NCBI GenBank assembly: GCA_946558465.1
Contig: CAMNTM010000008.1
Coordinates: 1-64,000 of the forward strand
DNA length: 64,000 nt
Direction: 5' to 3'
Source: an uncultured Lachnospiraceae bacterium
GTDB lineage: Bacteria > Bacillota > Clostridia > Lachnospirales > Lachnospiraceae
In this document: one piece after another, positions 62,236-64,000 of the stretch
Position numbering within the stretch: the stretch's first letter is position 1
Layout: each line of letters begins with the position of its first letter
Position numbers and translations under genes: made by a program
The notes under the pieces: generated by a model
Told to the model about the DNA's origin: nothing
Database searches by the model: none
Seen by the model: only the letters and a program-made list of their open reading frames with translations

Positions 62236-63081
62236 TCAGCGGATGTCCCGCCTGCAGAAGTCGTGCATGCCGATAAGTGTGGCAGCGGCAAAAAAGACGA
62301 TACCTACGCACAGACTTCGAATTACAATTGTTTTGTCAAGCCCTGACATTATGGCATTCATATTTGTGTCAATCAGGTAATTCGATAAGGTTACAGTTTT
62401 ATCCAGCACCTTTTTTATAATTACTTCTCCGAGCATGACAGCTAAGGAAATAAATTCCAGAAAGCAGATATTGGCAGCTAAGGAGCCTCCATTCTGCCTC
62501 ACCAGCATGCTGAACATGACAAAGACAGAGACATATGCACTACAGAGCAGAAGCTCCAGTCCGATAGAAGCGAAAGCCTCTCCCCAAAATCCGGAGGATA
62601 CATCGCCGAAGCCCCACAATGCGGCGGCAGTTAAAGTGGCAGTCAGGGCAAATAAAAGCGTAAAGCAGATTGCTGTGACGACACCGGCAATCAGCTTGGA
62701 CAAGTAGATTTTATTCCGGCTGTAATTTTTGGAGGCAATGTTTTTCATCGTGCCGTAATTAAATTCGCTCCCGACAAATAGGGATATTAGAACAGCGATG
62801 ATGAGCGTCGTGTTGCCGGTAAAAAATGAAATCAGCTGATTGGAGGCGGACAGCTCTTCGTAGCTTGCGGGAATTCCGTCCATGGAAATATTCACACCGG
62901 TTTCTTCCATATTATGCTGTTGTTCCTCCATTTGCGCAGCAAGAGTATCTCCGTTCATCTTATATGTGAAATCAAGAAGAAATACAGTACCGGCGGCAAG
63001 AACAAGATTAAGTACCAGACACACCCAGAAATATCTTGCCTTGCGCAGCTTGTAAAAATCACTTTTTAGTAAATGCTTCAT
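62236..63081 (-). CDS. ABC-2 type permease, bacitracin/lantibiotic-export-like
   Basis: This 281-residue membrane protein begins MKHLLKSDFYKLRKARYFWVCLVLNLVLAAGTVFLL. Five more spans follow, with FVGSEFNYGTMKNIASKNYSRNKIYLSKLI between spans 2 and 3. That arrangement is typical of BcrB/NatB-like exporter permeases. It follows the ATPase gene on the same strand with one base between them, behind AGGAGG. It probably exports a peptide antibiotic or similar compound. Confidence 0.87.
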   Translation of the reverse strand: MKHLLKSDFYKLRKARYFWVCLVLNLVLAAGTVFLLDFTYKMNGDTLAAQMEEQQHNMEETGVNISMDGIPASYEELSASNQLISFFTGNTTLIIAVLISLFVGSEFNYGTMKNIASKNYSRNKIYLSKLIAGVVTAICFTLLFALTATLTAAALWGFGDVSSGFWGEAFASIGLELLLCSAYVSVFVMFSMLVRQNGGSLAANICFLEFISLAVMLGEVIIKKVLDKTVTLSNYLIDTNMNAIMSGLDKTIVIRSLCVGIVFFAAATLIGMHDFCRRDIR

Positions 63082-63082
63082 G

Positions 63083-63808
63083 TTAATTTCCTCCTATTTT
63101 CTGTAAAAAGTATTCTTCTAAATCCATATCATGATCTTCGGCTTTGCTGCAGCGTTCCCACAGCTCGTTCTCTGTAAATTCCTCCAGAAGGACTCCGTGG
63201 TGGAGAATGCCGTAGCGGGTTGCAAGCTTAGAAAGTTCTCCCAATATATGACTTGAAATCAGGACGGTAATATGTCTTTCCTTGTTGAGCTTTAGTATCA
63301 GATTACGTATTTCCCGGATTCCTTCGGGGTCCAGACCGTTCGTCGGCTCATCAAGAAGGAGAAGCCTGGGGTTTCCGATGAGAGATACAGCAATTGCCAG
63401 ACGCTGCCGCATGCCCAGTGAAAAATGCTTCGCTTTCTTTGCGCCGGTATCGCCAAGTCCTACAAGGCTTAAGATAGATTCAATCTGAGCAGGGTCTGCA
63501 TCCTGCAGCTTACATTGTGTTATAAGATTTTCTCTGGCAGTCATGCCCGGGTAAAGAGCCGGAGATTCAATAACGGTTCCAATTTCTTTCCGGCCCTGGA
63601 GAAGGTCGGGTTTCCCGAAGAGCAGGATGCTGCCGTCGCTTGGAGACGCCAGTCCGGCTGCCATCCGAATCAGTGTTGTCTTCCCCGCACCATTTTTCCC
63701 GATAAGCCCATATATATCGCCTTCGTAGATGGTCATAGATAAATCACTCAGTACGGTGCGGTGCCCGTAACGTTTTGTCAGATGATTGGTTCTTAGAATC
63801 ACGCTCAT
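63083..63808 (-). CDS. ABC transporter ATP-binding protein (BcrA-like)
   Basis: This 241-residue ATPase has Walker A GKNGAGKTT, signature FSLGMRQRLA and Walker B LLLLDEPTNGLD. TVLISSHILGELSKL holds the H-loop. It starts at 63808 behind GGAGG and forms an operon with the permease. Short BcrA-type ATPases serve in self-protection or resistance to peptide antibiotics; the substrate here is unknown. Confidence 0.93.
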   Translation of the reverse strand: MSVILRTNHLTKRYGHRTVLSDLSMTIYEGDIYGLIGKNGAGKTTLIRMAAGLASPSDGSILLFGKPDLLQGRKEIGTVIESPALYPGMTARENLITQCKLQDADPAQIESILSLVGLGDTGAKKAKHFSLGMRQRLAIAVSLIGNPRLLLLDEPTNGLDPEGIREIRNLILKLNKERHITVLISSHILGELSKLATRYGILHHGVLLEEFTENELWERCSKAEDHDMDLEEYFLQKIGGN

Positions 63809-63864
63809 AGTAGTCCTCCTGTCATGTGTATTAATGTATTATTGTATTAACTGACTAGTACAAT

Positions 63865-63892
63865 AATATAATAGATGCAGGTTATTTGTCAA
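63865..63892 (-). promoter_or_regulatory. Promoter of the ABC exporter operon
   Basis: On the minus strand, TTGACA (63887-63892) and TATATT (63865-63870) with a 16-base spacer. TTAATACAATAATACATTAATA just downstream is an imperfect inverted repeat that could be an operator. No regulator gene is in view on this side. Confidence 0.65.
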
Positions 63893-63965
63893 GTAGAATT
63901 TGGAAGGAAGCCGTAATTTTTAAAACGATGGAAGAAAAGGAGATTTTTAAGCATAAAAGCAGTAG

Positions 63966-63994
63966 TTGTGTTTTTTAATTATAGATTGTATAAT
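63966..63994 (+). promoter_or_regulatory. Promoter reading out of the right edge
   Basis: TTGTGT (63966-63971) and TATAAT (63989-63994) with a 17-base spacer. The gene it serves lies beyond the window. Confidence 0.6.
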
Positions 63995-64000
63995 AGAGAC

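Overview
The window looks like a chromosomal segment of a low-to-mid GC Firmicute of the Lachnospiraceae type (Dorea/Mediterraneibacter/Blautia-like). This is inferred from the strong AGGAGG ribosome binding sites, the gap-pgk-tpiA order, a T-box in front of ilvB, a CBS/DRTGG-type family II pyrophosphatase, YyaL and tripartite tricarboxylate transporter genes. No rRNA, tRNA or CRISPR array was seen.

Layout. 1-2440: the end of gap (cut by the left edge), pgk and tpiA, with a repeated hairpin motif between the genes. 2745-8913: an AT-rich type I restriction-modification operon, hsdM-hsdS-hsdR. 9055-12453: a lipoprotein, a structured leader, thyA, folA and a GT4 glycosyltransferase. 12461-15175: a T-box leader and ilvB-ilvN. 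15260-18000: a DpnII-type (GATC) restriction locus with two methyltransferases, the nuclease and an unlisted 59-residue Cys-rich protein, sitting between ilvN and ilvE. 18113-19340: ilvE. 19436-21365: an autoregulated GntR/ABC module. 21735-29261: a catabolic-looking cluster of threonine-aldolase-like enzyme, TctCBA importer, M24 metallohydrolase, LysR regulator and AEC permease. It is bounded on both sides by copies of one REP-like palindrome in opposite orientation.

29348-34288: a TetR regulator divergent from an MMPL exporter and a secreted LxxG-repeat protein, with three copies of one operator between them. 34412-36807: a structured leader and an ABC exporter pair. 36791-38000: a flavodoxin and a second TetR behind a 47-bp palindrome. 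38124-51643: mostly housekeeping genes (cupin, methyltransferase, Hsp33, NAD synthetase, S1 protein, pyrophosphatase, flavin reductase, MATE, deacetylase, TcdA, RarA), plus a hemerythrin-CheX-like-receiver fusion. 51670-53178: a DHH phosphoesterase. 53326-59077: a five-gene Nik/Opp-type ABC importer ending in a CsoR/RcnR-family metal sensor, with a G7-tract site at the promoter that resembles an RcnR operator. 59083-64000: YyaL, a decayed conjugative-element scar with a TnpW-like start, an orphan protein and an ABC exporter.

How it fits together. ilvB/ilvN and ilvE are steps of one branched-chain amino acid pathway that is now interrupted by a restriction island. thyA and folA share folate chemistry. 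The most testable new ideas are the metal-responsive Nik-like operon with its operator and sensor, the hemerythrin response regulator, the Cys-rich protein inside the DpnII locus, and three uncharacterised structured RNA candidates (gap-pgk spacer, thyA leader, ABC leader at 34.4 kb).
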